Part shown: positions 26,072-35,035 of the stretch, piece by piece | Position numbering within the stretch: the stretch's first letter is position 1 | Layout of the letters: every line of letters starts with the position of its first letter | From: Neptunicoccus sediminis | GTDB taxonomy: Bacteria; Pseudomonadota; Alphaproteobacteria; Rhodobacterales; Rhodobacteraceae | DNA length: 64,000 nt | Reading direction: 5' to 3' | NCBI RefSeq assembly: GCF_001719615.1 | Contig: NZ_MDVX01000001.1 | Coordinates: 434,001-498,000, forward strand | Notes under the pieces: model-generated | What the model was told of the DNA's origin: nothing | Databases searched by the model: none | Seen by the model: the letters and a program-made list of their open reading frames with translations, nothing else | Made by a program: the position numbers and the translations under genes

Positions 26072-26410
26072 TTAAACCGCGTCCTCACCAGTTTCGCCGG
26101 TGCGCACGCGAACCGCCTGTTCCACATCCAGTACGAAAATCTTGCCGTCACCGATCTTGCCGGTTCTGGCGCTGTCCTCGATGGCGCTGACCGCCTGTTC
26201 GGCCATATCCGCCGTGACGACAATTTCCAGTTTCATTTTAGGCACATAGTTAATGGCGTATTCCGCGCCGCGATAGATTTCTGTGTGGCCGGATTGAACG
26301 CCGTAGCCTTTGATCTCGGTGACCATCATCCCTTTCACGCCAATATCCGTCAGCGCGGTGCGGACTTCTTCCAGTTTGAAAGGTTTAATTGTCGCTATGA
26401 TTAGCTTCAT
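26072..26410 (-). CDS. glnK: Nitrogen regulatory protein P-II GlnK
   Basis: A 112-residue PII protein. It starts MKLIIATIKPFKLEEV, has the T-loop K-G-Y-G-V-Q-S-G-H-T-E-I-Y-R-G-A-E-Y with the uridylylation site Y51, and the B-loop TGKIGDGKIFV. It senses 2-oxoglutarate and ATP/ADP and controls AmtB. As first gene of the glnK-amtB pair it is expected under nitrogen control; two inverted repeats sit in the upstream region, but no clear sigma-54 site was found. Confidence 0.95.
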   Translation of the reverse strand: MKLIIATIKPFKLEEVRTALTDIGVKGMMVTEIKGYGVQSGHTEIYRGAEYAINYVPKMKLEIVVTADMAEQAVSAIEDSARTGKIGDGKIFVLDVEQAVRVRTGETGEDAV

Positions 26411-26496
26411 CTGTCCCTCTTAGGTTTTGCCAACCGGATTGCCCGGCCGTTGAAACAAAAAAGGCGGTTGCGGTGGATCGAGACAAGTTTGGCCGG

Positions 26497-26568
26497 TTTC
26501 TGCAGTGCAGAAAAAGCGAAACTTGCCTAAAATTTAACCGTGACACAGGGTCTGACCGAAATTTAGGC
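26497..26568. promoter_or_regulatory. Two inverted repeats between glnK and the PBP gene
   Basis: A perfect 17-bp palindrome TTTCTGCA-G-TGCAGAAA at 26497-26513, and a second pair at 26525-26535/26559-26568 (GCCTAAAATTT with AAATTTAGGC, one extra base). They lie 87-158 bp upstream of glnK and 98-169 bp upstream of the PBP gene. They do not match the NtrC consensus I know, so the binding protein is open. Confidence 0.4.
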
Positions 26569-26665
26569 GAAAAAGAATCTGGATAAGGGGGGCTCTAAGC
26601 CCTCCACAAACCTGCCCATCCGCACTATCTTGCAGGGAACGACCTAAAAACAGGCACGAGCGGTT

Positions 26666-28873
26666 ATGGCTGATAATGGAAAACGGCGGCCCCTTGCGGC
26701 GCCCAAACGGAATTACAATTCTGCAAAGGCAAAGCCGCGCAAGGCATCCGGGGCAAGCTCTGGGCTGCTCAAGGGTCTGATGCCGTCCTTCCGCAAGTCA
26801 AAACCCAAAGGCAAATCCCCGCGCAAGAAGCCGACCGGAAACATCTTCACACGGGCTGTGAAATGGGTTGTTGGGGGCATTTTGCGGATCATCTGGTGGA
26901 TTACCTTCCGCGTGGCGGTGGTGCTTGGGATCATCGTTGGCACGACCACGATGTATTACTACGCAAAGCTGCCGGATGCGACGGCGCTGATGGACGACCG
27001 GCAAAAAGGGTCGGTGACGCTGGAAGATGACACCGGCACGGTCTTTGCATGGCGCGGTGATCAGTTCGGCGGGCTGGTGCATGCCAAATCCGTTGCGCCG
27101 CAACTGCGCAATGCGGTGATCGCCACCGAGGACAAGCGGTTCTACAGCCACTTTGGTCTGTCGCCGCGCGGGATTCTGGGGGCCATCCGCACAAATATGC
27201 GCGAAGGGCGTCACCCTTTGAAGGGGCACGGCGGCTCTACCATCACGCAACAGGTGGCCAAACGGGTGTTTTTCTCGGAACTCGGCTCGATCGAGCGCAA
27301 GTTGAAAGAAGTCCCCATGTCGCTGGCAATGGAGATCAAATACACCAAAGACGAGATCATGACGATTTATCTGAACCGCGCGTATCTCGGGGCGGGCAGC
27401 CACGGTTTCGAGGCCGCCAGCCAGCGCTATTTCAGCAAATCCGCCGCCGAGGTGAGCGTGCCGGAAGCCGCGATGCTGGCAGGGTTGCTTAAGGCGCCTT
27501 CGGCCAATGCGCCGACCCGCAATATCGGTCGGGCGCAGGACCGTGCGGATCTGATTATCGACCTGATGAAGGATCAGGGGTATCTGACCGATCAGGAAGC
27601 AGCACAGGCCCATGCAAATCCGGCACAACTGTCCGAAGTGGCCAAGGCACGGGCCGGCGGCTATTTCGCAGACTGGATCATGGAGAGCGGGCCGGAATTT
27701 ATCCTTAAGGACAGCACCGAAGATCTGGTAATCCGCACCACCTTTGACAAAAGGGTGCAAAAGGCAGCAGAGGACGCGCTGACCAATGTGTTTGAAACCA
27801 AGGTCCGTGAAGGCTCCAAGGCGCAGGCGGCGATTGTTGTGCTGTCGCCGGACGGGGCGGTGCGGGCCATTGTCGGCGGCAAAAAATCCGGCAACGCAGG
27901 AGAATTCAACCGCGCAACACAGGCGATCCGGCAGACCGGCTCTTCGTTCAAGCCGTTTGTCTATGCCACAGCGCTACAGGATGGTTGGCGTTGGGATACC
28001 CGCGTTGTGGATGAACGCTTTACGATCAACGTGCCCGGTTCAGGGCCGTATACGCCAAAGAACTACACCAAGAACCACCTTGGAGAAATTTCACTGACAA
28101 CGGCTCTGTCCAAGTCGATCAACACTGTGGCGGTGAAAGTCGCCGTTGCGGTCGGGCTGGAACGGGTGCGCGAAACCGCCCGCGGTTTTGGTATCCAGAA
28201 CGAACTGTCCAACGGTCCGGCGATGGCGCTGGGCGCTTCGGAATCGACTTTGCTGGAAATGACGGGGGCCTATGCGGGTATTCTCAATCAGGGCGTCGCG
28301 GTGGAACCCTACGGGATTGAGGAACTGACCCTTCAGGGTGATACCAAACCGCTGTTCGTGAAAACAGACGAAGACCCCAAGCAGGTGATTTCGCCCAAGG
28401 CCGCGCGCCAGTTGATCTATATGATGAATCAGGTTGTCGAGAACGGAACCGGTGGACGGTCCCGCATAGAAGGGGTTGAGAACGCGGGCAAAACCGGTAC
28501 CACCCAAGGGGCGCGGGATGCGTGGTATATCGGGTTCAACTCCGATTATGTGATCGGCGTCTGGATGGGCTACGATGACAACTCCAAGCTGACCGGCGTG
28601 ACAGGGGGGGGGCTGCCCGCAGAGATCTGGCGCGAAACAATGATCCGCGTGCTTGACGGGCACGTGCCAGCGCCGTTGCCAATGGATGTGCCTGCGAAAC
28701 AGCCAACAGCCCCGCAAGTGGCACAAGACAACAACCAGAACAAGCAGCGCAGAGGAAACGACACCCTGCGGGATCTGGCGGAACAGATCGAAAGAGACGT
28801 GAAGCGGCTCGATAAGGAGGCTGAGAACGTGCTTAAGAAAGTGATAACGGGTATCTTCGGCGGCAGGAATTAG
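26666..28873 (+). CDS. Class A penicillin-binding protein (PBP1A family)
   Basis: A 735-residue bifunctional peptidoglycan synthase. A basic, K/R/P-rich cytoplasmic tail (1-70) precedes one membrane span (about 72-95). The GT51 glycosyltransferase domain follows, with catalytic E155 in ATEDKRFYSHFG and the GGSTITQQVAK motif. The transpeptidase domain has S426-S-F-K429 (SxxK), S484-I-N486 (SxN) and K609-T-G611. It polymerises and cross-links murein on the periplasmic face. The C-terminal tail is Q/N- and K-rich with no further domain. It is transcribed alone; a bidirectional terminator follows at 28942-28977. Confidence 0.92.
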   Translation: MADNGKRRPLAAPKRNYNSAKAKPRKASGASSGLLKGLMPSFRKSKPKGKSPRKKPTGNIFTRAVKWVVGGILRIIWWITFRVAVVLGIIVGTTTMYYYAKLPDATALMDDRQKGSVTLEDDTGTVFAWRGDQFGGLVHAKSVAPQLRNAVIATEDKRFYSHFGLSPRGILGAIRTNMREGRHPLKGHGGSTITQQVAKRVFFSELGSIERKLKEVPMSLAMEIKYTKDEIMTIYLNRAYLGAGSHGFEAASQRYFSKSAAEVSVPEAAMLAGLLKAPSANAPTRNIGRAQDRADLIIDLMKDQGYLTDQEAAQAHANPAQLSEVAKARAGGYFADWIMESGPEFILKDSTEDLVIRTTFDKRVQKAAEDALTNVFETKVREGSKAQAAIVVLSPDGAVRAIVGGKKSGNAGEFNRATQAIRQTGSSFKPFVYATALQDGWRWDTRVVDERFTINVPGSGPYTPKNYTKNHLGEISLTTALSKSINTVAVKVAVAVGLERVRETARGFGIQNELSNGPAMALGASESTLLEMTGAYAGILNQGVAVEPYGIEELTLQGDTKPLFVKTDEDPKQVISPKAARQLIYMMNQVVENGTGGRSRIEGVENAGKTGTTQGARDAWYIGFNSDYVIGVWMGYDDNSKLTGVTGGGLPAEIWRETMIRVLDGHVPAPLPMDVPAKQPTAPQVAQDNNQNKQRRGNDTLRDLAEQIERDVKRLDKEAENVLKKVITGIFGGRN

Positions 28874-28941
28874 GACCGGCGCCCGCGATAAACGGCGGCA
28901 GGGCTGCGGTTGTCAGAGTAGGCGGCGCGGCATCACCCCAT

Positions 28942-28977
28942 AAAAAAACGGCACCGGATGTGGATCCGGTGCCGTTT
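28942..28977. terminator. Bidirectional intrinsic terminator between the PBP gene and mlaC
   Basis: A 12-bp perfect stem (ACGGCACCGGAT with ATCCGGTGCCGT), loop GTGG. Seven A on the left give a T-run on the minus strand, ending mlaAC; a shorter TTT on the right serves the plus strand. Confidence 0.9.
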
Positions 28978-29009
28978 GTCGTTTCAGGCCCGAAAGGGCC
29001 AGCGCCCGA

Positions 29010-29609
29010 TTAGGACGCTGTTTTCAGATGGGCGATCAGTTTGTTGATGTCGCCACCGCGCCGGTCCAGCATAGACCCGATTTCTTCCCGCTCCAACCGC
29101 AGCATGGAAATGCCTTCGATGATGATGTCGAACATCTTGTCACGACCGGAAGCGTCGGACACCTGCCATTCAACGACGAACGGTTTCTTACCTTTGAAGG
29201 TTACATCGCTGCTGACAAGGTAGCCGCGTTTGGTTTGACGCGCGCCTCTGACCTCAATTTTGGCTCCGATAAATTCACGGAAACGCTTGCCGTACTTGCG
29301 AGACACATAGCCCTGAAACGCTTTGGTATAAGCGCGCATCTGGGCGGGGGTTGCGCTGCGCCGTGCAACGCCCAGCGAAGAACTGGCGATGGTTGGAACG
29401 TCCGCGTATTTTGAGAAAATTTTCTCAAAGTCGCGATACATTGCGCCCTCGGACTTGCCCGAGTTGATCGTGCGGAAAATGTCATTGGTCAGAGCGCCAA
29501 TCAGCTTTTCGGCTTGCGCTTGGGACAGGGCCGCGGCAGGGCCGGCCAGAAACAGGCCGACGATCAAACCGAGAAGGCTGCGACGGGAGAGTAGGGATTT
29601 AATTCGCAT
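29010..29609 (-). CDS. mlaC: MlaC/Ttg2D-family periplasmic phospholipid-binding protein
   Basis: A 199-residue exported protein; the signal peptide (RRSLLGLIVGLFLAGPAAA) may have Tat-like double arginine. The mature region has the MlaC/toluene-tolerance pattern, with YVSRKYGKRFREFIG and DIIIEGISMLRLEREEI. MlaC carries phospholipids across the periplasm between the MlaA-containing outer-membrane complex and the MlaFEDB importer. Its start overlaps the end of mlaA by 11 bases, an arrangement seen in Rhodobacterales. The MlaFEDB genes are not in the window. Confidence 0.88.
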   Translation of the reverse strand: MRIKSLLSRRSLLGLIVGLFLAGPAAALSQAQAEKLIGALTNDIFRTINSGKSEGAMYRDFEKIFSKYADVPTIASSSLGVARRSATPAQMRAYTKAFQGYVSRKYGKRFREFIGAKIEVRGARQTKRGYLVSSDVTFKGKKPFVVEWQVSDASGRDKMFDIIIEGISMLRLEREEIGSMLDRRGGDINKLIAHLKTAS

Positions 29610-30333
29610 AAGGATCCTCCAGATCGTCTAGATTTACGGTGCCGCCGATGTCAAATCTGCGGTTTTGCAGGTAGATGGAACGCGCCGTGGCGTAGCTGTC
29701 TTCGGATTCATACAGCACACCGCTGATTGCATCGTCATACTCGTTACGGTCGCCAAGCTTGTCCACAACATAGAGAGGGTAAGTCACTTTCTGCGCGCTT
29801 GCAGGCAGGAAGCTGCCGAGCGGATCAAGCAGGTAGTCCACGACAATCCCATAGGCTTCCCGTTCGGTACGCGGCCCGAAAACCGGCACTTCAAGGTAGC
29901 GCCCCTCAGGGATACCGTAGACCGCAAGTGTCTTGCCAAAGTCCGTGTCCACGTCTTCTTCCATACCCGCAACGGTTGCAAAATCGAACAGGCCACCGAG
30001 ACCAAACACGGTGTTGGTGGCAAAACGGATCGTATTGATCACCACGTCCTCAAAGTTCAACTGCAAGGTGCTGTTCACAATTTCACCTGGAATCGCGAGA
30101 TGGTTCGCAAGGTTGTTAATCGCCTTATCCGCACGCACGGGAACAGCCTTGCCATAACCGCGGGCAACAGGGGCGACCAGATTGCGGTCGAGCGCTTTGT
30201 TGAAGGCATGAACCTTGCGGTTTTCGGCTTCATCCGGATCAAAGATCTCCTGATCCGGCGGCCCTGCCGTACAGGCTGTCAGGGCAACAGCGCCAATCAG
30301 GGGAAGGAGGCTGTGGGGCATACGGATTTTCAT
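29599..30333 (-). CDS. mlaA: MlaA (VacJ) outer-membrane lipoprotein
   Basis: A 244-residue lipoprotein with lipobox A-L-T-A-C near residue 20. The MlaA core follows: FNKALDRNLVAPVARGYGKAVP, FEDVVINTIRFATNTVFGLGGLFD, and YGIPEGRYLEVPVFGPRTEREA. MlaA removes misplaced phospholipids from the outer leaflet of the outer membrane and hands them to MlaC, whose gene overlaps the end of this one. The pair forms a minus-strand operon diverging from the secretion operon. Confidence 0.92.
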   Translation of the reverse strand: MKIRMPHSLLPLIGAVALTACTAGPPDQEIFDPDEAENRKVHAFNKALDRNLVAPVARGYGKAVPVRADKAINNLANHLAIPGEIVNSTLQLNFEDVVINTIRFATNTVFGLGGLFDFATVAGMEEDVDTDFGKTLAVYGIPEGRYLEVPVFGPRTEREAYGIVVDYLLDPLGSFLPASAQKVTYPLYVVDKLGDRNEYDDAISGVLYESEDSYATARSIYLQNRRFDIGGTVNLDDLEDPYAN

Positions 30334-30464
30334 ATCTAATTTGTCAACAAGTTAAGGATCATTCAGTCGAGTGGGTCTTGTAAGGGCATCCCTCCGGACT
30401 GTCGACCAAAGGCGTGTAAAATCGGCGTGTTTGTGCTTTTTGAGCACTTAGTCTATAAACTTCA

Positions 30465-30480
30465 TGTGTCAATTGGCACA
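30465..30480. promoter_or_regulatory. Imperfect palindrome TGTGTCAATTGGCACA
   Basis: A 16-bp palindrome centred on CAATTG with one mismatch pair, in the divergent region between mlaA and the type I secretion ATPase. Position and symmetry suggest an operator; no regulator can be named. Confidence 0.35.
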
Positions 30481-30485
30481 TATTT

Positions 30486-30528
30486 ACATCAAACATTTGA
30501 GAGCGATCACTGCTTTGATGTTTTTTTT
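30486..30528 (+). terminator. Terminator-like hairpin in the leader of the secretion operon
   Basis: ACATCAAA (30486-30493) pairs perfectly with TTTGATGT (30514-30521), with a 20-base loop, followed by seven further T. On the plus strand this looks like an intrinsic terminator or attenuator about 62 bp before the ATPase start codon. No plus-strand gene lies directly upstream to need it. Confidence 0.5.
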
Positions 30529-30590
30529 GATTTCAAGTCGTCTATAAGTCTTTCGATAATTGATTGGCTTATAAAGATTGGGAATTAACG

Positions 30591-32333
30591 ATGGCCGGCG
30601 AAAAAATGCACTATCCTGTCGGGCTGGCGGAATTGCGCGATGTGCGCAGCCGCAGTCGTGGCCTGTTCCTGTCCGTTGGATTCTTCAGTATTTTCGTAAA
30701 CCTGCTCATGCTGACGGGTCCGTTGTTCATGTTGCAGGTCTATGACCGTGTGCTTGGCAGCCGGTCCGAGGCAACGCTGGTCGCGCTGTCGGTGCTGGTG
30801 GCATTGCTTTATATCCTCTTTGGTGTGCTGGACTGGGCGCGGGGCCGTGTTCTGGCCCGTGCCGGTGCGCAATTCCAGTCCGATCTGGACGAACGTGTGT
30901 TCAAGGCGCTGCTCAAGGTGCCGTCCCAGCCGGGACGGGGCGACAAAATCCAAAGCGGCCTGCGTGATCTGGAATCGGTGCAGAAACTGATGACCTCTCC
31001 GGCACTGTTCGCCATTTGCGACATGCCTTGGACCCCGATTTTTGCCTGCGCCATTTTCATGTTCCACCCGATGCTCGGCTATCTTGCGCTGGCGGGCGGG
31101 GCGTTGCTGATCGTCACGACGATTATCAACCAGAAGGTGTCCAAGAAGGGCGTGATCGACGCCCAGATCCAAAGCACACGGGCCGACAGTTTTGCCGAAA
31201 ACGTGCGCGATGACCGTGAAGTGGTGCAAGGGCTGGGGATGCGCGGCGCTGTGATGTCCCGCTGGCGCAAGACGCGGAACAAATCCCTGTCCTCGAACAT
31301 GCAGTCCAGCGATGTGACTGGCGCGTTTTCCTCTTTTACTAAAGCCTTCCGCCTGTTTCTGCAATCTGCGATGCTGGCGCTGGGTGCCTATCTGGTGCTG
31401 CAAAACGAACTGACTCCGGGCGCGATGATTGCGGGTTCCATCCTGATGGGCCGTGCACTGGCGCCAATCGAAATGGCGATCGGTCAGTGGCCTTTGGTGC
31501 AGCGGGCCAGCAGCGGCTGGTTCAACTTGTCCAAGCTGCTGGAAATCGTGCCGGATGAAACCCCGCGCACCGCGCTGCCACGGCCCAAAGCGCACCTGAC
31601 TGCGCAAAACCTGACAGCAGTTCCTCCGGGCGAATCCCAGGCGAGCCTGAAGATGGTCAGCTTTGAGGTGCAGCCGGGCACGGCCCTCGGTGTGATCGGG
31701 CCCAGCGCGGCGGGTAAATCCTCGCTCGCGCGGGTGATCTGCGGGATCTGGAAACCGGCCTCGGGGCGGATCCGGCTCGATGGTGCGTCTCTTGATAACT
31801 ATGATCCGGATGTGCTGGGGCAATACGTCGGCTATCTGCCGCAAACAGTAACGCTGTTTGATGCGACCATCGCGGAAAACATCGCCCGTATGTCGGAAAC
31901 CCCCGATGCGGCGGCTGTGGTGGCGGCGGCCAAGAAAGCCGGCGCCCATGAGATGATCCTTGAACAACCCGAAGGCTATGACACGCCGATTGGCAACTTT
32001 GGCGGGCGACTGTCCGGCGGCCAGCGGCAAAGGCTGGGTCTGGCGCGCGCGCTTTACGGTGATCCGCTTATTCTGGTGCTGGACGAACCGAACTCCAATC
32101 TTGATTCGGTCGGCTCCAACGCGCTGAACGATGCAATCCGCACGATGAAAGCCGAAGGCAAATCCGTCATCATCATGGCACACCGTCCTGCGGCGATTGC
32201 GGAATGTGAAAACCTGCTGGTTCTAGAAAACGGCATGCGCAAGGCCTTTGGTCCGCGCGACGAAGTGCTGAAAGAACAGGTGCGCAACGTGGCGCAGATT
32301 ACCGATGCGTTACAAAAAGGACGGGCGTCATGA
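30591..32333 (+). CDS. Type I secretion system permease/ATPase (PrtD family)
   Basis: A 580-residue ABC exporter half-transporter. An N-terminal membrane domain (about 25-300, six spans) precedes the ATPase with Walker A GPSAAGKSS, signature LSGGQRQR and Walker B LILVLDEPNSNLD. The start is the ATG at 30591 (GGGA site); an upstream TTG frame is unlikely. PrtD-type ATPases export proteases, lipases and RTX/haemolysin-like proteins together with an HlyD-type adaptor and TolC. The adaptor follows with a four-base overlap. No RTX substrate gene lies next to it in the window, so the cargo is unknown. Confidence 0.92.
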   Translation: MAGEKMHYPVGLAELRDVRSRSRGLFLSVGFFSIFVNLLMLTGPLFMLQVYDRVLGSRSEATLVALSVLVALLYILFGVLDWARGRVLARAGAQFQSDLDERVFKALLKVPSQPGRGDKIQSGLRDLESVQKLMTSPALFAICDMPWTPIFACAIFMFHPMLGYLALAGGALLIVTTIINQKVSKKGVIDAQIQSTRADSFAENVRDDREVVQGLGMRGAVMSRWRKTRNKSLSSNMQSSDVTGAFSSFTKAFRLFLQSAMLALGAYLVLQNELTPGAMIAGSILMGRALAPIEMAIGQWPLVQRASSGWFNLSKLLEIVPDETPRTALPRPKAHLTAQNLTAVPPGESQASLKMVSFEVQPGTALGVIGPSAAGKSSLARVICGIWKPASGRIRLDGASLDNYDPDVLGQYVGYLPQTVTLFDATIAENIARMSETPDAAAVVAAAKKAGAHEMILEQPEGYDTPIGNFGGRLSGGQRQRLGLARALYGDPLILVLDEPNSNLDSVGSNALNDAIRTMKAEGKSVIIMAHRPAAIAECENLLVLENGMRKAFGPRDEVLKEQVRNVAQITDALQKGRAS

Positions 32334-33679
32334 GCGTGCAGCAATTGTCTATGGCCGGAATGCCCGGTGGCGTAGCGCCCGCACCTGTGCAGTCCCGCTG
32401 GTCCGCAAAGAAACCCCTGTTTTTAGGGATGCTTGCGGTTGCGGTGCTGATCGGTGTCCTTGGTATCTGGGGCAGTTTCGCCACGATCTCGGGCGCTGTG
32501 ATTTCCAGCGGCATGATTCAGGTCGAAAGTCTGCGTCAGGTGGTGCAGCATCCCCAAGGCGGCGTTGTCGGCGAAATTCTGGTGAAAGAGGGCGACCGCG
32601 TTGAAGCGGGCGATGTTCTAATCCGCTTTGATGACACGTTGTTGCGCTCTGAACTGGCGACCGTGAACGGCCAGTTGAATGAAATCCTGTCCCGTCGCGC
32701 CCGCCTGATTGCGGAACGGGACAATGCCGAGAAGCTGAGCTTTGATCCTGAACTGCTGGAGGTGGCAAAAACCTCTGCGGATGTGCGGGCATTGATCGAG
32801 GGACAATCCCGTCTGTTTGAAGCGCGGCGCGAGTCGCTGGATCAACAGGTAGAACAGCTGAACGAACGCAAGCAGCAGATCAAACTGCAAATCCGCGGTG
32901 TCGAGGCGCAACTGGCGTCCTCCAAAGAACAGGTTGCATTGATCACCAAAGAGCTGATCGACCAGCAGGGGCTGTTGGAGAAAGGACTGGCGCAGGCCAG
33001 CCGTGTGCTGTCACTGGAGCGGGAAGCCGCACGGTTGAAAGGCTCCATCGGAGAGCTTGAAAGCGCGGCAGCACGGGGCGGGGCGCAGATTGTCGAGACG
33101 GATATTCAGATCCTGCAACTGCGCAACCAGCGCCGTGAAGAGGCTATTTCCACCCTGCGCGACCTCAGCTATTCGGAAATTGAGATGCTCGAACGCAAGC
33201 TGAGCCTGCGCGAGACCCTCAGCCGGATGGACGTCCGTGCGCCGATGTCCGGTGTGATTCACGGTCTGACCGTCCACGCCATCCGCTCTGTGGTGCGTCC
33301 TGCGGATGCGATTCTTTACGTTGTGCCCACCGACAGCCCGCTGGTGATCACCACGCGGATTTCGGCAATTAACGTGGATCAGGTGCATGTAGGACAGGAC
33401 GCGAGCCTGCGGTTCTCTACGTTTGACCAGCGCACAACGCCCGAGATTTTCGGCACCGTGGCCAAAGTCTCTGCCGATGTGTTCCAGGATGATACCACCG
33501 GCATGTCCTATTATTCGGCGGAGATCGTTCCGAATGAAGGAGAAATGGAGCGTTTGGGCGATGTGGAATTATTGCCGGGCATGCCTGTAGAAGCGTTTAT
33601 CAAGACCGAGGAACGTTCTCCGATCAGCTATCTGACCAAACCCTTTACCGATTATTTCAACCGCGCCTTCCGTGAATAA
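32330..33679 (+). CDS. HlyD/PrtE-family type I secretion periplasmic adaptor
   Basis: A 449-residue membrane-fusion protein. One membrane span (about residues 33-53) precedes a biotinyl-lipoyl-like segment (HPQGGVVGEILVKEGDRVEAGDVLIRFD), a long coiled-coil hairpin (about 110-285), and the C-terminal MFP barrel with VRAPMSGVIHGL. The final PVEAFIKTEERSPISYLTKPFTDYFNRAFRE matches the PrtE/HlyD family. It connects the PrtD-type ATPase to TolC. A copy of the window's short interspersed repeat lies 15 bp past its stop codon. Confidence 0.92.
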   Translation: MSVQQLSMAGMPGGVAPAPVQSRWSAKKPLFLGMLAVAVLIGVLGIWGSFATISGAVISSGMIQVESLRQVVQHPQGGVVGEILVKEGDRVEAGDVLIRFDDTLLRSELATVNGQLNEILSRRARLIAERDNAEKLSFDPELLEVAKTSADVRALIEGQSRLFEARRESLDQQVEQLNERKQQIKLQIRGVEAQLASSKEQVALITKELIDQQGLLEKGLAQASRVLSLEREAARLKGSIGELESAAARGGAQIVETDIQILQLRNQRREEAISTLRDLSYSEIEMLERKLSLRETLSRMDVRAPMSGVIHGLTVHAIRSVVRPADAILYVVPTDSPLVITTRISAINVDQVHVGQDASLRFSTFDQRTTPEIFGTVAKVSADVFQDDTTGMSYYSAEIVPNEGEMERLGDVELLPGMPVEAFIKTEERSPISYLTKPFTDYFNRAFRE

Positions 33680-33693
33680 TCCGGCCGCGCGGC

Positions 33694-33716
33694 TGAGTAT
33701 TTTTGGAACATTGAAG
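33694..33716 (+). repeat. Short interspersed repeat, TATTTTTGGAACATTGAAG variant, copy A
   Basis: TGAGTATTTTTGGAACATTG plus AAG. It starts 15 bp after the stop of the secretion adaptor gene. Confidence 0.6.
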
Positions 33717-33791
33717 CGCAACGGGCATCTTTCCTGTTGCGGGGGCGTTTCTGTCAGGTAGCTTGGCAGCACCCCTTTATTGGAGATTGAG

Positions 33792-34256
33792 ATGGTTGGA
33801 AAAATAGACGCGGTTCTGGCACAGCTTGGCGAAACACTGCCCGAGGCGCCGGCCCCTGCGGCCAATTATGTGCCTTATGTGGTTGTCGGTGACATGGTGT
33901 ATGTGTCCGGCCAGATTGCCAAAGGCCCTGACGGGCTGATCTGCGGCAAACTGGGCGGCGATCTGGATGTCGCGGCCGGTCAGGAGGCGGCGAAAACCTG
34001 TGCCTTGAACCTGATTGCGCAGTTGAAGGCCGCCTGCAATGGCGATCTGGATCGTGTGACCCGCGTGGTAAAACTGGGCGGCTTTGTCAATTGCACGCCC
34101 GAGTTTGAAGACCATCCGGCGGTAATCAACGGCGCCTCCGATTTTATGGGCGCGGTTTTCGGAGAGGCCGGCGCCCATGCGCGGGCGGCTGTCGGGACAT
34201 CTTCTCTGCCATTCAACGTGGCGGTTGAGATCGAAGGCATCTTCCAGATTTCCTGA
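33792..34256 (+). CDS. Rid-family (RidA/YjgF-like) protein
   Basis: A 154-residue cytoplasmic protein of the Rid family; strand patterns YVPYVVVGDMVYVSGQIAK and a C-terminal R-A-A-V-G-T-S-S-L-P-F-N-V-A-V-E-I-E are typical. The R-x-A-V motif holds the arginine that binds the carboxylate of 2-iminoacids in deaminating members. It probably hydrolyses reactive enamine/imine intermediates or serves a related role. Its TGA overlaps the ATG of the downstream phosphodiesterase gene. Start at 33792 follows GGAG. Confidence 0.85.
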   Translation: MVGKIDAVLAQLGETLPEAPAPAANYVPYVVVGDMVYVSGQIAKGPDGLICGKLGGDLDVAAGQEAAKTCALNLIAQLKAACNGDLDRVTRVVKLGGFVNCTPEFEDHPAVINGASDFMGAVFGEAGAHARAAVGTSSLPFNVAVEIEGIFQIS

Positions 34257-35002
34257 TGCTGGACGCCTTTCTGAAAGCTCCGCTGGCCCATCGCACTTTG
34301 CATGATGTACGTGCGGGCCGGCCTGAAAACTCGCTCGCCGGTGCCCATGCTGCGATCGCGGCGGGATACGGGATCGAGATTGATTTGCAACTGTCGTCGG
34401 ACGGGGTGCCGATGGTGTTCCACGACGACCACCTGCAACGTCTGACCCGCCATTTCGGGGCGCTGCGCGAACACACCGCGCGCGAGTTGGGCGCCATGCG
34501 CCTGACCCACGGGGACGAACCGATTCCCACGCTGGAACAGTTTCTGGGCGTGGTCGCGGGGCAGGTGCCTTTGCTGGTGGAGATCAAGGATCAGGATGGC
34601 GCGCTCGGGCCAGAGACCGGCGATATGGAGCGGCTGGTCTGCGAGGGTCTGAAATCCTATCGGGGGCCTGTGGCGCTTATGTCCTTTAACCCTCATTCGG
34701 TTGCCAAATGCGCAGCGTTTGCGCCCGACATCCCCCGTGGACTGGTGACGGACCCGTTTGACCCAGCAGAGTGGCCTGAGGTGCCGGAAGAGCGTTGCGC
34801 AGAGCTTGCCAGTATTCCCGATTACGCAAGGGTTGGCGCCAGTTTCGTGTCCCATCAGGTGAAAGACCTTCACAGCGCGGTGGTGCAGGATCTGATCACA
34901 CAGGGCGCAACCGTGTTCTGCTGGACCGTCAAATCGGCCGCGCAGGAGCATGAGGCGCGTAAAATTGCGCAGAATATTACCTTTGAGGGGTATCTGGCTT
35001 GA
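34256..35002 (+). CDS. Glycerophosphodiester phosphodiesterase family protein
   Basis: A 248-residue TIM-barrel phosphodiesterase. The N-terminal LAHRTLHDVRAGRPENS, EIDLQLSSDGVPMVFHDD and LVEIKDQ segments carry the metal- and phosphate-binding residues of GDPD enzymes, which cleave glycerophosphodiesters to glycerol 3-phosphate and an alcohol. No signal peptide, so cytoplasmic. The first catalytic motif is H-R as usual. It is coupled to the Rid-family gene by a one-base overlap and is followed closely by a FemAB-like gene. Confidence 0.88.
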   Translation: MLDAFLKAPLAHRTLHDVRAGRPENSLAGAHAAIAAGYGIEIDLQLSSDGVPMVFHDDHLQRLTRHFGALREHTARELGAMRLTHGDEPIPTLEQFLGVVAGQVPLLVEIKDQDGALGPETGDMERLVCEGLKSYRGPVALMSFNPHSVAKCAAFAPDIPRGLVTDPFDPAEWPEVPEERCAELASIPDYARVGASFVSHQVKDLHSAVVQDLITQGATVFCWTVKSAAQEHEARKIAQNITFEGYLA

Positions 35003-35035
35003 CCTGTCAGCTTTGGCACCCATGTGGATGCTGAT

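Noticed and set aside
28942-28977. Mobile-element end or attachment site
   Set aside because: The perfect stem with flanking A and T runs between converging genes is fully explained as a bidirectional terminator.
30585-32183. 532-codon open frame on the minus strand
   Set aside because: Antisense to the secretion ATPase, which has intact Walker and signature motifs.
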